Shown: in pieces, positions 15,745 through 24,337 of the stretch
Layout of the letters: each line of letters opens with the position of its first letter
How positions within the stretch are numbered: position 1 is the first letter of the stretch
Assembly (NCBI GenBank): GCA_016786725.1
Contig: JAEUVU010000023.1
Location: 1-64,000 of the forward strand
DNA: 64,000 nucleotides
From: Ferruginibacter sp.
Lineage (GTDB): Bacteria > Bacteroidota > Bacteroidia > Chitinophagales > Chitinophagaceae
Direction of reading: 5' to 3'
Notes under the pieces: generated by a model
What the model saw: the letters and a program-made list of their open reading frames with translations, nothing else
What the model was told of the DNA's origin: nothing
The model's database searches: none
Position numbers and translations under genes: made by a program

Positions 15745-17577
15745 ATGAAGCATCTTTCCTCACTCAATAAATATTTCTGGAAATACCGCGGGCATTTTAT
15801 GCTGGGTTTTGTTTTTGTAGTGCTTACAAACTATTTCCGCATACTTTCTCCGCAGCTTACAGGATACGTAGTTAACACAGTTGTACAGTCAATAAAATCT
15901 GCTGATGCAAATGCTTCAGAAATTGCGAAGAACGAAAAAAACTATGATTTTTTAGTAAGGTTTGTTATTGACAAATTCCGGGATAACCCCTCCCACAAAA
16001 TTCTATTCACAGGTATCACGCTTTTGGTGATAGCCCTTATCAGCGGTTTTTTTATGTTTCTGATGCGGCAAACCATTATTGTAATGAGCCGGCATATTGA
16101 ATACGACCAGAAGAATGAAATATTTACCCATTATCAGAAACTTGATACAAATTTTTATAAAACACACAGCACCGGCGACCTGATGAACCGTATTGCAGAC
16201 GATGTAAGCAAGGTTCGCATGTACACAGGCCCGGCGCTCATGTATTTTATAAACCTGGCGGCAGTACTCATCTTCAGTATTTTCTTCATGTTCAAAGCCA
16301 ATCCAAAGCTCACAATCGTTGCGTTGGCTCCTTTACCGCTGCTGGCTGTTGCCATATATTTTGTAAATACCATCATCAACAGAAAAAGTGAACGTGTTCA
16401 GTCTTTATTAAGCGATCTTACCACCAATGCACAAGAATCTTATTCGGGCATACGGGTGATAAAATCATTTGTACAGGAAAAAGCAATGCTGGGCTTTTTT
16501 AAAAAAAACAGCGAAGCTTACAGAGATAATGCCTTAAGCCTTGCAAGAACAGAAGCTATTTATTTTCCCAGTATGGCGCTGCTTATTGGTCTCAGCACTT
16601 TAATAACCATTATGGTTGGCAGCTTAGATGTGGTAAACAGGGTAGAAGGAGCCAGTGTTGGCCGTATTGCAGAGTTTGTAATGTATATACAGATGCTCAC
16701 TTTCCCGGTAAGCGCCATCGGCTGGACAGCCAGTATGACCCAGCGTGCCGCCACATCTCAAAAAAGGATCAATGAGTTTTTACATACCGAACCGGACATT
16801 AAAAACCAAAAAGAACCTGTAAACAATAAGTTAGAAGGAAATATCACTCTAACCAATGTTGATTTCACTTATCCGCATACCGGTATCAATGCTTTAAAAG
16901 ATTTTTCGTTGCAGATAAATAGTGGAGAGAAAATTGCCATTGTGGGCAGAACCGGATCGGGCAAATCTACCATAGCGCAGTTACTGCTGCATATGTATGA
17001 GCCGCAAAAAGGGATGATTGCTTATGATGGCATACCTGTAAACAAATTTGACATTCATTCACTGCGGAAGCAGATCAGTTATGTGCCACAGGATGTATTT
17101 CTGTTCAGTGAAACGGTAAGAAACAATATACGCTTTGGTGTTGAGAATGCCTCTGATGAGGATGTAGTAACTGCAGCAAAACAGGCCAGCATTCACACCG
17201 AAATTGAAAGTTTCCAGGAAAGTTATGACACCCTGGTGGGAGAAAGGGGAGTAACATTGAGTGGTGGTCAAAAGCAACGTATTTCCATTGCCCGTGCCTT
17301 AATTAAAGATCCCGAAATTGTAATTTTTGATGACTGCCTCAGTGCAGTTGATGCCCGTACCGAAAAAGAGATCATTGGTAACCTCTACCGGTTTTTACAA
17401 GGCAGAACAGCTATCATTATTACTCACCGGATCTTTTCATTATTCGACTTTGATAAGATAATCGTACTCGATAGCGGAAAAATAGCAGAACAGGGCACAC
17501 ACAATCATTTATTGGGTTTAAATGGTTATTACGCTGAAATGTATAACAGGCAACAGGAACAGGAAAAAGAACGGTAA
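15745..17577 (+). CDS. ABC exporter half-transporter (MsbA/YheI type)
   Basis: A 610-residue fusion of a six-helix type I exporter membrane domain (residues 1-330) and an ATPase (about 350-600). Walker A is GRTGSGKST, the signature LSGGQKQR, and the H-loop ITHRIFSLFD. Walker B reads IVIFDDCLSAVD: the catalytic glutamate is replaced by aspartate, as in the degenerate half of heterodimeric exporters such as TM287 or YheI. It may therefore need a partner half-transporter, but none is adjacent. Substrate unknown; lipids or drugs are usual for the family. Confidence 0.93.
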   Translation: MKHLSSLNKYFWKYRGHFMLGFVFVVLTNYFRILSPQLTGYVVNTVVQSIKSADANASEIAKNEKNYDFLVRFVIDKFRDNPSHKILFTGITLLVIALISGFFMFLMRQTIIVMSRHIEYDQKNEIFTHYQKLDTNFYKTHSTGDLMNRIADDVSKVRMYTGPALMYFINLAAVLIFSIFFMFKANPKLTIVALAPLPLLAVAIYFVNTIINRKSERVQSLLSDLTTNAQESYSGIRVIKSFVQEKAMLGFFKKNSEAYRDNALSLARTEAIYFPSMALLIGLSTLITIMVGSLDVVNRVEGASVGRIAEFVMYIQMLTFPVSAIGWTASMTQRAATSQKRINEFLHTEPDIKNQKEPVNNKLEGNITLTNVDFTYPHTGINALKDFSLQINSGEKIAIVGRTGSGKSTIAQLLLHMYEPQKGMIAYDGIPVNKFDIHSLRKQISYVPQDVFLFSETVRNNIRFGVENASDEDVVTAAKQASIHTEIESFQESYDTLVGERGVTLSGGQKQRISIARALIKDPEIVIFDDCLSAVDARTEKEIIGNLYRFLQGRTAIIITHRIFSLFDFDKIIVLDSGKIAEQGTHNHLLGLNGYYAEMYNRQQEQEKER

Positions 17578-17631
17578 AAAGTTCATTCAAATATTACATT
17601 GAATATTAAACCCAAATAATCAGCCATATAT

Positions 17632-17661
17632 TTTGTAGAATGGAAAACAATTTTATCTTTG
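17632..17661 (+). promoter_or_regulatory. Promoter of the PUR/DUF3276 gene
   Basis: TTTG at 17632-17635, 18-nt spacer, TATCTTTG at 17654-17661. Its position makes a TTG at 17659 an unlikely start and supports the GTG at 17707. Confidence 0.65.
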
Positions 17662-17706
17662 CTTCGCCCAAAAGGGGTTATTTTAAAACTAAAACTACAT
17701 AAAACA

Positions 17707-18189
17707 GTGGCGTACGACAACAACGAAAAGAAAATGGATAGTGTTTACAGCAAACGCATCAGGGCCGGAAAACGCAGGACTTACTTTTTTGATGTAAGAG
17801 AAACCCGTGGCAACGATTATTATTTAACCATTACAGAAAGCCGCAAGCGGTTTGACAGCGACGGGTATGACAGGCATAAGATCTTTTTATACAAGGAAGA
17901 TTTCAATAAATTCATTAAAGGGCTTAACGAGGCAGTTGATTATGTGAAAACAGAATTAATGCCTGATTTTGATTTTGACGCTTTTAACCATGATGCTCCT
18001 TACGAAGGAGAAGAAGGTGGCCAGAATCATGGATATAACAATGAAGCTGCATCGCCAGCGGCTGAAATTGTGGCTAATGTAACCGAAACACCGGTTGAAA
18101 AATTAGCTGCTGAAAACGTTGACACTCCAACTGAGACAAATAGCGGTACTGCTGATAACGGCAGTGCAGAGGTGGCAGAAAAGTGGTAA
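17707..18189 (+). CDS. PUR family DNA/RNA-binding protein (DUF3276)
   Basis: A 160-residue protein related to bacterial Pur-alpha-like proteins. The core MDSVYSKRIRAGKRRTYFFD, then DYYLTITESRKRF and KIFLYKEDFNKFIKGLNEAV, is the single PUR repeat that binds single-stranded nucleic acid and dimerises. The C-terminal half (after about residue 100) is acidic and of low complexity (EGEEGG, then Glu/Thr/Val-rich), probably disordered. The start is chosen as GTG at 17707 (then AYDNNEKK) from the promoter position and from family openings as I recall them; ATG at 17734 is the alternative. A strong terminator follows. Confidence 0.9.
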   Translation: MAYDNNEKKMDSVYSKRIRAGKRRTYFFDVRETRGNDYYLTITESRKRFDSDGYDRHKIFLYKEDFNKFIKGLNEAVDYVKTELMPDFDFDAFNHDAPYEGEEGGQNHGYNNEAASPAAEIVANVTETPVEKLAAENVDTPTETNSGTADNGSAEVAEKW

Positions 18190-18219
18190 TTTAACATGAA
18201 CACCAAAACTAATTGCATG

Positions 18220-18247
18220 ATCCTCCCTATACGGGAGGATTTTTTTA
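18220..18247 (+). terminator. Rho-independent terminator
   Basis: ATCCTCCC and GGGAGGAT form a perfect 8-bp stem with a 5-nt loop, followed by seven T. It ends the PUR gene transcript. Confidence 0.92.
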
Positions 18248-18293
18248 TAGCTGGTACTCTTTTTGATAACCAGTATAACTGCAAATAATCATT

Positions 18294-18782
18294 ATGATGA
18301 AAACAATTCTTCTGGGCCTTTTTTTATCGGGATGTTTTTCAGTTTCGTTTGCACAAAATAATTGTTCAGTAAAAAAAGGAACTGCTTATTACACCAGTTC
18401 CATACCCGGTGCACAAATGGCTGATGAGAATGGAAACCCGGTACCGCCAAAACCTGTTATTACCCGTTTTATTTATCTGGAATACAGTGGAATAAAGGTA
18501 CCGGCAATAAAGTCAGTATCATACAATGGGGTGGAGTTGTCTTTAACTGTTATTTCAGTAAAAGAAAAAACTGCCTTTCCGGATAAAGAACAAAACCCCG
18601 GTGAGGTCATTAAAGCAAAAAAAGGCAATTCATTATTAAAGATAGATCTGCAGCCTGAAGAAGGAAAAACTATGCCGGCAACAGGCAGCAAAAGCATCAT
18701 TGTAAAATATAAAACGTCCGGCAAACTGTGCAGGTTCTATATCTTCAGCGAAAAACGACTTGAAACTTTACCAATGTACTGA
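18294..18782 (+). CDS. Secreted hypothetical protein
   Basis: A 162-residue protein with a signal peptide (MMKTILLGLFLSGCFSVSFA). The mature part begins with QNNCSVKKGTAYYT and is beta-rich; it has two Cys residues (one near the N-terminus, one near the C-terminus, KLCRFYIFSEK) that could pair. No known domain was recognised. The C-terminal KLCRFYIFSEKRLETLP suggests a beta-sandwich edge, but this is only a guess. The stop codon directly abuts the convergent pgi stop. Confidence 0.7.
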   Translation: MMKTILLGLFLSGCFSVSFAQNNCSVKKGTAYYTSSIPGAQMADENGNPVPPKPVITRFIYLEYSGIKVPAIKSVSYNGVELSLTVISVKEKTAFPDKEQNPGEVIKAKKGNSLLKIDLQPEEGKTMPATGSKSIIVKYKTSGKLCRFYIFSEKRLETLPMY

Positions 18783-20375
18783 TCAGCGCATCTGCTTGTA
18801 AGCATTTATCAGCCCGTTTGTAGAACTGTCATGCGAAGTAACAGGTTCTTCATCTTCCAGTTCCGGCAAAACCTTGCTGGCTAAGGCTTTCCCAAGTTCA
18901 ACTCCCCATTGATCAAAACTGTAAATGTTCCAGATAACACCCTGCACAAATATTTTATGTTCGTACAAAGCAGTTAATTGCCCCAGTGTAAAAGGAGTGA
19001 TTTGTTTTATCAGGAAGGAATTGGTTGGCCGGTTTCCTTCAAAAATCCTGTACGGATTTTCGTGAGTTGTGCCATTCATCAAAGCCTCCGTTTGGGCAAA
19101 GAAATTACTTACTAATTTTTGATGATGATCACCGCTAGGGTTGTGGCTGATAGCAGGAGCAATAAAATCACAAGGTATTATCTGGCTTCCCTGGTGTATA
19201 AGCTGGTAAAATGCATGCTGACCGTTGGTACCAGGTTCTCCCCAGATAACCGGGCCGGTTGCATAGGCAACTTTTTCTCCATTCCGGTCAACATATTTGC
19301 CATTGCTTTCCATATTTCCCTGCTGAAAATAAGCTGCAAAGCGATGCATATATTGATCGTAAGGGAGGATCGCTTCTGTTCTGGTACCAAAAAAATTACC
19401 ATACCAGATACCGATCAAAGCCATTAACACCGGAATGTTTTTATCAAACGATGTTTCCCTGAAATGAATATCTGTTGTATGGGCACCTTTCAGCAGTTCT
19501 TCAAAATGATCGTAGCCAATGGTTAAAGCGATGGATAAACCAATGGCGCTCCATAAACTGTATCTTCCTCCAACCCAATCCCAAAACACGAACATGTTGT
19601 TAGGATCAATGCCAAACTTCACCACTTCTTTATCATTTGTACTAAGCGCTGCAAAATGTTTGGCAATATGTTTGTCATCACCCGCCTGTTGCAAAAACCA
19701 TTGCCTGGCAGTATTTGCATTGGTCATGGTTTCCTGCGTAGTAAAGGTTTTACTGGCAATTAAGAACAGCGTTTCTTCTGCATTCACTTTCTTCAGCGTT
19801 TCAACAATATGTGTTCCATCCACATTGCTTACAAAATAAGTTTCTATACCCTCAACCCAATAAGGTTTTAAGGCCTCAGTAACCATCACCGGGCCAAGGT
19901 CGCTGCCGCCGATGCCAATGTTTACAATGTATTTTATCTTTTTTCCGGTATAACCCATCCATTCGCCGCTGTGTACATCGGCACAAAACTTCTTCATCTG
20001 TTTCTGTACACGTGTTACAGCAGGCATTACATCCACATCATCCGTTAAAACCGGTTTGCCGGAGAAATTACGCAAAGCCGTATGCAGTACAGCACGGTTC
20101 TCGGTACCATTTATCTTTTCACCGCTAAACATAGCTTCAATGGCTTCTTTTAGTTTGCAATCCTTAGCCAGTTCCAGTAAAATTTCCACTGTATTTTCGG
20201 TGATGATATTTTTTGAATAGTCAAATAATATATCCCCCATCCTGATTGAAAACTTATTAAACCTGTCGGCATCATTAAAAAAAAGGTCTTTCATCTGCAC
20301 ATTTTCAAACAACTGCCTATGCTGTTGTAATGCCTGCCAGGATAGAGTAGTGGTGGGATTTATTTTTGGGAACAT
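18783..20375 (-). CDS. pgi: Glucose-6-phosphate isomerase
   Basis: A 530-residue enzyme interconverting glucose-6-phosphate and fructose-6-phosphate in glycolysis and gluconeogenesis. The phosphate-binding SIS domain motif IGIGGSDLGPVMV (about residues 152-164), the family signature GGRYSLWSAIGLSIAL and the C-terminal FDQWGVELGKALA are present, and the length matches the E. coli-type enzyme (549). It is monocistronic. The leader holds the AATTAGG short-word repeat. No terminator is seen before the convergent neighbour. Confidence 0.97.
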   Translation of the reverse strand: MFPKINPTTTLSWQALQQHRQLFENVQMKDLFFNDADRFNKFSIRMGDILFDYSKNIITENTVEILLELAKDCKLKEAIEAMFSGEKINGTENRAVLHTALRNFSGKPVLTDDVDVMPAVTRVQKQMKKFCADVHSGEWMGYTGKKIKYIVNIGIGGSDLGPVMVTEALKPYWVEGIETYFVSNVDGTHIVETLKKVNAEETLFLIASKTFTTQETMTNANTARQWFLQQAGDDKHIAKHFAALSTNDKEVVKFGIDPNNMFVFWDWVGGRYSLWSAIGLSIALTIGYDHFEELLKGAHTTDIHFRETSFDKNIPVLMALIGIWYGNFFGTRTEAILPYDQYMHRFAAYFQQGNMESNGKYVDRNGEKVAYATGPVIWGEPGTNGQHAFYQLIHQGSQIIPCDFIAPAISHNPSGDHHQKLVSNFFAQTEALMNGTTHENPYRIFEGNRPTNSFLIKQITPFTLGQLTALYEHKIFVQGVIWNIYSFDQWGVELGKALASKVLPELEDEEPVTSHDSSTNGLINAYKQMR

Positions 20376-20380
20376 TTCTT

Positions 20381-20413
20381 TAATTAGGAATTAGGAATGA
20401 ATAATTAGGAATG
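20381..20413. repeat. AATTAGGAATTAGGAAT short-word repeat
   Basis: Three copies of ATTAGGAAT lie directly upstream of the pgi start (20375, minus). The same word occurs at 23139-23171 and 26267-26329. Confidence 0.8.
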
Positions 20414-20425
20414 TGGAGATTACTT

Positions 20426-21070
20426 TTACAGATCATCATACTCATACAACGGGTCAATATGTGTACCTGCATTCATCTCATAAACCGGCTTAATAATACC
20501 GTCGCTTAAGCCATATACCCAGCCATGCAGGTCGGGCCTTTGTTCATTTTTCCAGGCCCGCTGAATGATGGATGTTTTTGCCAGGTTAAAAATCTGCTCC
20601 TGCACGTTCAATTCAGTGAGGCGGTTAAATTTTTGCTCTTCGTCTTTTATCTGCTCAAGTTCTTCCCTGTGCAAGCGCTGTACGTCCTTAATATTTCGCA
20701 GCCACATATTCAATACAGGTTTAAAATCGGTTTTACTCATAGATGCTTTTATACCGCCACAACCATAATGGCCGCATACAATAACATGTTTAACCTTCAG
20801 ATGATTCACCGCATAATCCAGCACACTCAACAGGTTTACATCAGTATTGATGACAAGATTGGCCACATTACGATGCACAAATATTTCTCCCGGCTGTGTA
20901 TTGGTTATCTGGTTGGCAGGCACACGGCTGTCACTGCAGCCGATCCATAAAAACTCCGGAGTTTGAAGACCTGATAGTTTTTTGAAAAAATCGGGGTCGT
21001 TGGCAACCATCCGGGCGGCCCATGCCTTATTATCCTGCAACAATTCTTCAAAAGGATGCATAATTTTCAT
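20426..21070 (-). CDS. can: Beta-class carbonic anhydrase
   Basis: A 214-residue zinc enzyme that hydrates CO2 to bicarbonate. Zinc ligands are Cys45 (GCSDSRVP, with the Asp47-Arg49 dyad), His101 and Cys104 (CGHYGCGGIK). The HRNVANLV segment and overall length agree with E. coli Can. It has no signal peptide and is cytoplasmic. It likely supplies bicarbonate for carboxylases such as the acetyl-CoA carboxylase encoded at 33641. The start is ATG at 21070; an ATG three codons later is equally possible. Confidence 0.96.
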   Translation of the reverse strand: MKIMHPFEELLQDNKAWAARMVANDPDFFKKLSGLQTPEFLWIGCSDSRVPANQITNTQPGEIFVHRNVANLVINTDVNLLSVLDYAVNHLKVKHVIVCGHYGCGGIKASMSKTDFKPVLNMWLRNIKDVQRLHREELEQIKDEEQKFNRLTELNVQEQIFNLAKTSIIQRAWKNEQRPDLHGWVYGLSDGIIKPVYEMNAGTHIDPLYEYDDL

Positions 21071-21109
21071 GATTAATTGAGGGATAACGAAGATATACCA
21101 TGTGAAACA

Positions 21110-21139
21110 AAAAACGTCCCGTTTTCATCAGGACGTTTT
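21110..21139 (-). terminator. Rho-independent terminator
   Basis: Read on the minus strand, AAACGTCC and GGACGTTT form an 8-bp stem followed by T-rich sequence. It ends the lipoprotein gene at 21158-22042. Confidence 0.85.
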
Positions 21140-21157
21140 ATATTTTAAAGGCGAATT

Positions 21158-22042
21158 TTATTGAATTTTCGGGATCATACCCCTGATGCCCATATCAATT
21201 ACCTGGTCACCATTATTGGGATCGTAGGTTCCGTTATGATCAGCATCAATCCACTCAAAACTTTTATTGATGGATAAGGAAACAATTACGTTGATATCAG
21301 AAGTTTCGTTACCGGTTACCACCAATGGTGTTAAAAACTGGCCGGTTACAAGGCATGAACCTGCCGGTATTGGCGAAGATGCAAATAGAGGATTTGGAAC
21401 CGTGGTTGCTCCCGGAGGTGCCTGACCCTGGCTTAAAAAGCCAACACCAAATACTTTTCCCTCTAATGCCCAATAGCCCTGGAGTTTGTTTGCATTAACT
21501 GCTACTGTAGAGTCCTTAACCTTATAGCTTCCGAGGTAAGTGTTAAAGCCTATGAATGATGCCAGCGTTGCATCAATGGTTTGACCAAGGGCATTCATAT
21601 AAATATTATAATTCTGGTAGGCCAGTGAAACCCTGAGCCAGTTATAAGTACCGGCTGCAAAATCCTTGACTGGCACGCTTAAAAAAGTCTGGTTATTGCC
21701 TGCAAATTTTGAGTTTGAAAAATCTATTGCTGTAGCGCCACCGGTGGTAACCTGCGGGGCTTTATATAAGATTGCGCCTGCACCCAAAGCAGTAAAAGCA
21801 GATGGGGAAAGCTCAACATAATGGGCACTCATCAGGTTAAAACGGGGCGACTGCCCTGCATTGCCTGCAGGCATAGGAGCAGGCTGACCAATGGCATTTA
21901 ATCTAACCTGGGTAGAGTCGAACTTAAAAATGAAATTGACTTTTGCATTACTGTTGACAGGGGTTGGATCTTCTGCATTTTTCTGACAGGAAGCAAGGAA
22001 AAGCATGGCTGAAGCCATGATAAGCATGGAGCGTAGTTTCAT
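21158..22042 (-). CDS. Lipoprotein of unknown function with Asp-rich loops
   Basis: A 294-residue protein with a lipobox (FLASC at residues 15-19). The mature part is beta-rich and contains LMSAHYVELSPSAFTALGAG. Near the C-terminus, residues about 267-281 contain DADHNGTYDPNNGD, an Asp/Asn/Gly pattern like EF-hand or thrombospondin-type-3 calcium loops, so it may bind calcium. No catalytic motif was recognised. It is probably anchored to the outer membrane. It shares direction with can but has its own terminator. Confidence 0.75.
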   Translation of the reverse strand: MKLRSMLIMASAMLFLASCQKNAEDPTPVNSNAKVNFIFKFDSTQVRLNAIGQPAPMPAGNAGQSPRFNLMSAHYVELSPSAFTALGAGAILYKAPQVTTGGATAIDFSNSKFAGNNQTFLSVPVKDFAAGTYNWLRVSLAYQNYNIYMNALGQTIDATLASFIGFNTYLGSYKVKDSTVAVNANKLQGYWALEGKVFGVGFLSQGQAPPGATTVPNPLFASSPIPAGSCLVTGQFLTPLVVTGNETSDINVIVSLSINKSFEWIDADHNGTYDPNNGDQVIDMGIRGMIPKIQ

Positions 22043-22093
22043 GTTTAGTTGTGTTGGTTAGGTAAAGATGGCTGCTATGTAAACATAACGCAG

Positions 22094-23113
22094 CTATAAT
22101 ATATCAAGTATCTCAAGTAGATTATTTAGCATTTCTTTAGTAAAGTCAAGATGAGTAACCATACGTACCTGGCTTGCTGATATAGGCAGACAAAGAATGT
22201 CGTATTTACCCAGTTCTTCACAGAATGTCCTGGCAGTATATGATTCGCCGGTTATTTCAAAAATCACAATATTGGTTTCTACAGGCATTATTTTACCTGT
22301 AAAACTCTTTTTGGCCAAGGCGGCTGCTATTTCTTTGGCATGAAGATGATCATCTGCAAGCCGTTCTATATTATTTTCCAATGCATAAATACCGGCAGCA
22401 GCTAAATAACCGGCTTGCCGCATACCCCCTCCAAAAACCTTGCGAACACGCCTTGCCTGTTTAATGAAATCAGTTTTGCCCAGAAGCAAACTTCCAACAG
22501 GTGTTCCCATTCCTTTACTCAGGCAAATTGATATCGAATCAAAAACTTCACCGTATTGTTTGGTTGTTTCATTTTGTGCAACCAAGGCATTCCAAAGCCT
22601 GGCGCCATCCAAATGTAATTTTAGGTTATTATTTAAACAAACCTCTTTAATAGATTCAATTTCAGAAAATTCATAACAGCTCCCGCCTCCACGATTAGCT
22701 GTGTTTTCCAGGCTAACTAAATGAGTTCTGGCTTTATGCACATCATCGGGATTGATGGATTCTAAAACCTGTTCAGCCGATATTCTGCCTCTTTCGCCCT
22801 CTAATGCTTTTACCTGGCAGCCACTATTAAAAGCAATGCCGCCGCCTTCATAAATGTAAACATGGCTCATTTTATCGCATATCACTTCATCACCCGGTTG
22901 TGTATGGCATTTTATAGCAACCTGGTTGGTCATGGTGCCGCTGGGGCAAAACAGTGCTGCTTCCATTCCAAACATTTCAGCCGATATGGCTTCTAATTTA
23001 TTTACAGAAGGGTCTTCACCAAAAACATCATCGCCAACAGGTGCTTTAAACATGGCTTCCAGCATGGCTGGAGAGGGTTTGGTGAATGTATCGGAGCGTA
23101 GGTCTGCTATCAT
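22094..23113 (-). CDS. ltaE: Low-specificity L-threonine aldolase
   Basis: A 339-residue PLP enzyme of the beta-eliminating lyase family that cleaves threonine or allo-threonine to glycine and acetaldehyde. The opening MIADLRSDTFTKPSPAMLEAM, the GDDVFGEDP and the LHLDGARLWNA motifs are typical; the PLP lysine lies in ICLSKGMGTPVGS. The ATG at 23113 matches the family N-terminus; an in-frame ATG at 23140 would add nine unlikely residues and overlap a short-word repeat. Single gene. Confidence 0.93.
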   Translation of the reverse strand: MIADLRSDTFTKPSPAMLEAMFKAPVGDDVFGEDPSVNKLEAISAEMFGMEAALFCPSGTMTNQVAIKCHTQPGDEVICDKMSHVYIYEGGGIAFNSGCQVKALEGERGRISAEQVLESINPDDVHKARTHLVSLENTANRGGGSCYEFSEIESIKEVCLNNNLKLHLDGARLWNALVAQNETTKQYGEVFDSISICLSKGMGTPVGSLLLGKTDFIKQARRVRKVFGGGMRQAGYLAAAGIYALENNIERLADDHLHAKEIAAALAKKSFTGKIMPVETNIVIFEITGESYTARTFCEELGKYDILCLPISASQVRMVTHLDFTKEMLNNLLEILDIL

Positions 23114-23138
23114 GGAGCAAATATAAGTGCAAGGGGTC

Positions 23139-23171
23139 ATTCCTAATTCCTAATTCTCAATTCCTAATTTT
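23139..23171. repeat. AATTCCT short-word repeat
   Basis: ATTCCTAATTCCTAATTC then AATTCCTAATT, directly upstream of the threonine aldolase start. Same word as at 20381 and 26267. Confidence 0.8.
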
Positions 23172-23226
23172 TCCACCTTTCGTCCATTTTTATGCACTTT
23201 CTTTATGAATTGCGGCTATTGTTTAG

Positions 23227-23234
23227 TAACTTTG
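23227..23234 (+). promoter_or_regulatory. Promoter -7 element of the primary sigma factor gene
   Basis: TAACTTTG matches TAnnTTTG. A weak -33 element (TTATG, 23203-23207) lies 19 nt upstream. The predicted leader is about 95 nt. Confidence 0.55.
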
Positions 23235-23338
23235 CACACATTTTTAGCCGGAAAATCAGCCATTAACTACCCGTTTGCAACGTTTTCCCAACAAAATATG
23301 TCTATAAAGTGTTCTATTTTAGTAACTAATACAGTACA

Positions 23339-24196
23339 ATGAGGCAACTTAAGATCGCAACGCAGATTACCAACCGTGATTCACAGGCAGTTGAGAAGTA
23401 TTTACAGGAAATTTCCAAGATCTCAATGATCACTCCCGAAGAGGAGACGATCCTGGCCCAAAAGATCAAAATGGGCGATCAGCGTGCGTTAGACAAATTG
23501 GTGCAGGCCAACCTTCGTTTTGTGGTATCTGTGGCTAAGCAGTACCAGCACCAGGGCCTTTCTCTTAGTGATCTGATCAACGAGGGCAACCTCGGCTTAA
23601 TTAAAGCGGCACAACGCTTCGACGAAACCAAGGGTTTCAAATTCATTTCTTACGCTGTGTGGTGGATTCGCCAGTCTATACTACAGGCGTTGGCAGAGCA
23701 GGGCAGATTGGTCCGCCTGCCACAAAACAAAATTGGCACGTACAACAAAGCTAATAAAGCTTACATGGCATTTGAACAGGAGCATGAGCGTGAGCCATCT
23801 ACTGAAGAATTAGCCGAATTACTGGAGATGAGCGAAACGGAGATCAACAACATCTTCCAAAGCAACACCCGTCATACTTCCCTTGATGCACCCGTGCATG
23901 AAGCTGAAGATGTAGCCATGGGCGATCTGCTGAAAGGTGGCGATGAGACCGATGAGGATGTAATGCACGATTCATTGAAAAATGAGATCCGCCGGGTATT
24001 AAAATCTTTAAGCCCACGTGAGGCTGAGATCGTGAATGCGTATTTTGGCCTGGATGGCGAAAATGGTGTTACCATTGAGCAGATCGGGCAGAAATACGAT
24101 CTTACCAAAGAACGCATACGCCAGATAAAGGAAAGGGCTATCAAGCGTTTGCAGAAGGCGAGGTATAGCGGCGCTTTGAAAGCTTATTTGGGATAA
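23339..24196 (+). CDS. rpoD: Primary RNA polymerase sigma factor (SigA/RpoD, Bacteroidota type)
   Basis: A 285-residue sigma-70 protein. Region 1.2 begins at VEKYLQEISKISMITPEEE; region 2 includes NLRFVVSVAKQY and the -7 recognition helix GFKFISYAVWWIRQSI; region 3 is KANKAYMAFEQEHEREPSTEE; region 4.2 is ITIEQIG-like (VTIEQIGQKYDLTKERIRQ). It lacks region 1.1 and the long non-conserved insert, which is normal for the primary sigma factor of this phylum, which recognises TAnnTTTG. Codon use is notably regular, as for a highly expressed gene. Followed by a strong terminator. Confidence 0.97.
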   Translation: MRQLKIATQITNRDSQAVEKYLQEISKISMITPEEETILAQKIKMGDQRALDKLVQANLRFVVSVAKQYQHQGLSLSDLINEGNLGLIKAAQRFDETKGFKFISYAVWWIRQSILQALAEQGRLVRLPQNKIGTYNKANKAYMAFEQEHEREPSTEELAELLEMSETEINNIFQSNTRHTSLDAPVHEAEDVAMGDLLKGGDETDEDVMHDSLKNEIRRVLKSLSPREAEIVNAYFGLDGENGVTIEQIGQKYDLTKERIRQIKERAIKRLQKARYSGALKAYLG

Positions 24197-24220
24197 GATC
24201 GTTACAAAAATTTTCAGGAA

Positions 24221-24250
24221 ATCCTTCTGCCGGAAGCAGGAGGATTTTTT
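24221..24250 (+). terminator. Rho-independent terminator of rpoD
   Basis: ATCCTTCTGC and GCAGGAGGAT form a 10-bp stem with one G-T pair, followed by six T. Confidence 0.88.
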
Positions 24251-24300
24251 ATGCTGAACTTTAAGATTATTGGATTGTTATTAATATTTACAGCATGATG

Positions 24301-24331
24301 ATTGAATTGAAATGATGATCGTTTATTTTTG
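24301..24331 (+). promoter_or_regulatory. Promoter of the DUF4249 lipoprotein gene
   Basis: ATTG at 24301-24304, 19-nt spacer, TATTTTTG at 24324-24331. The ATG follows 6 nt later, implying a very short leader. Confidence 0.6.
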
Positions 24332-24337
24332 TAAATA

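Noticed and set aside
22094..23140. Longer threonine aldolase from ATG 23140
   Set aside because: The extra nine residues are encoded partly by the short-word repeat and precede the family N-terminus MIADLRSDT.
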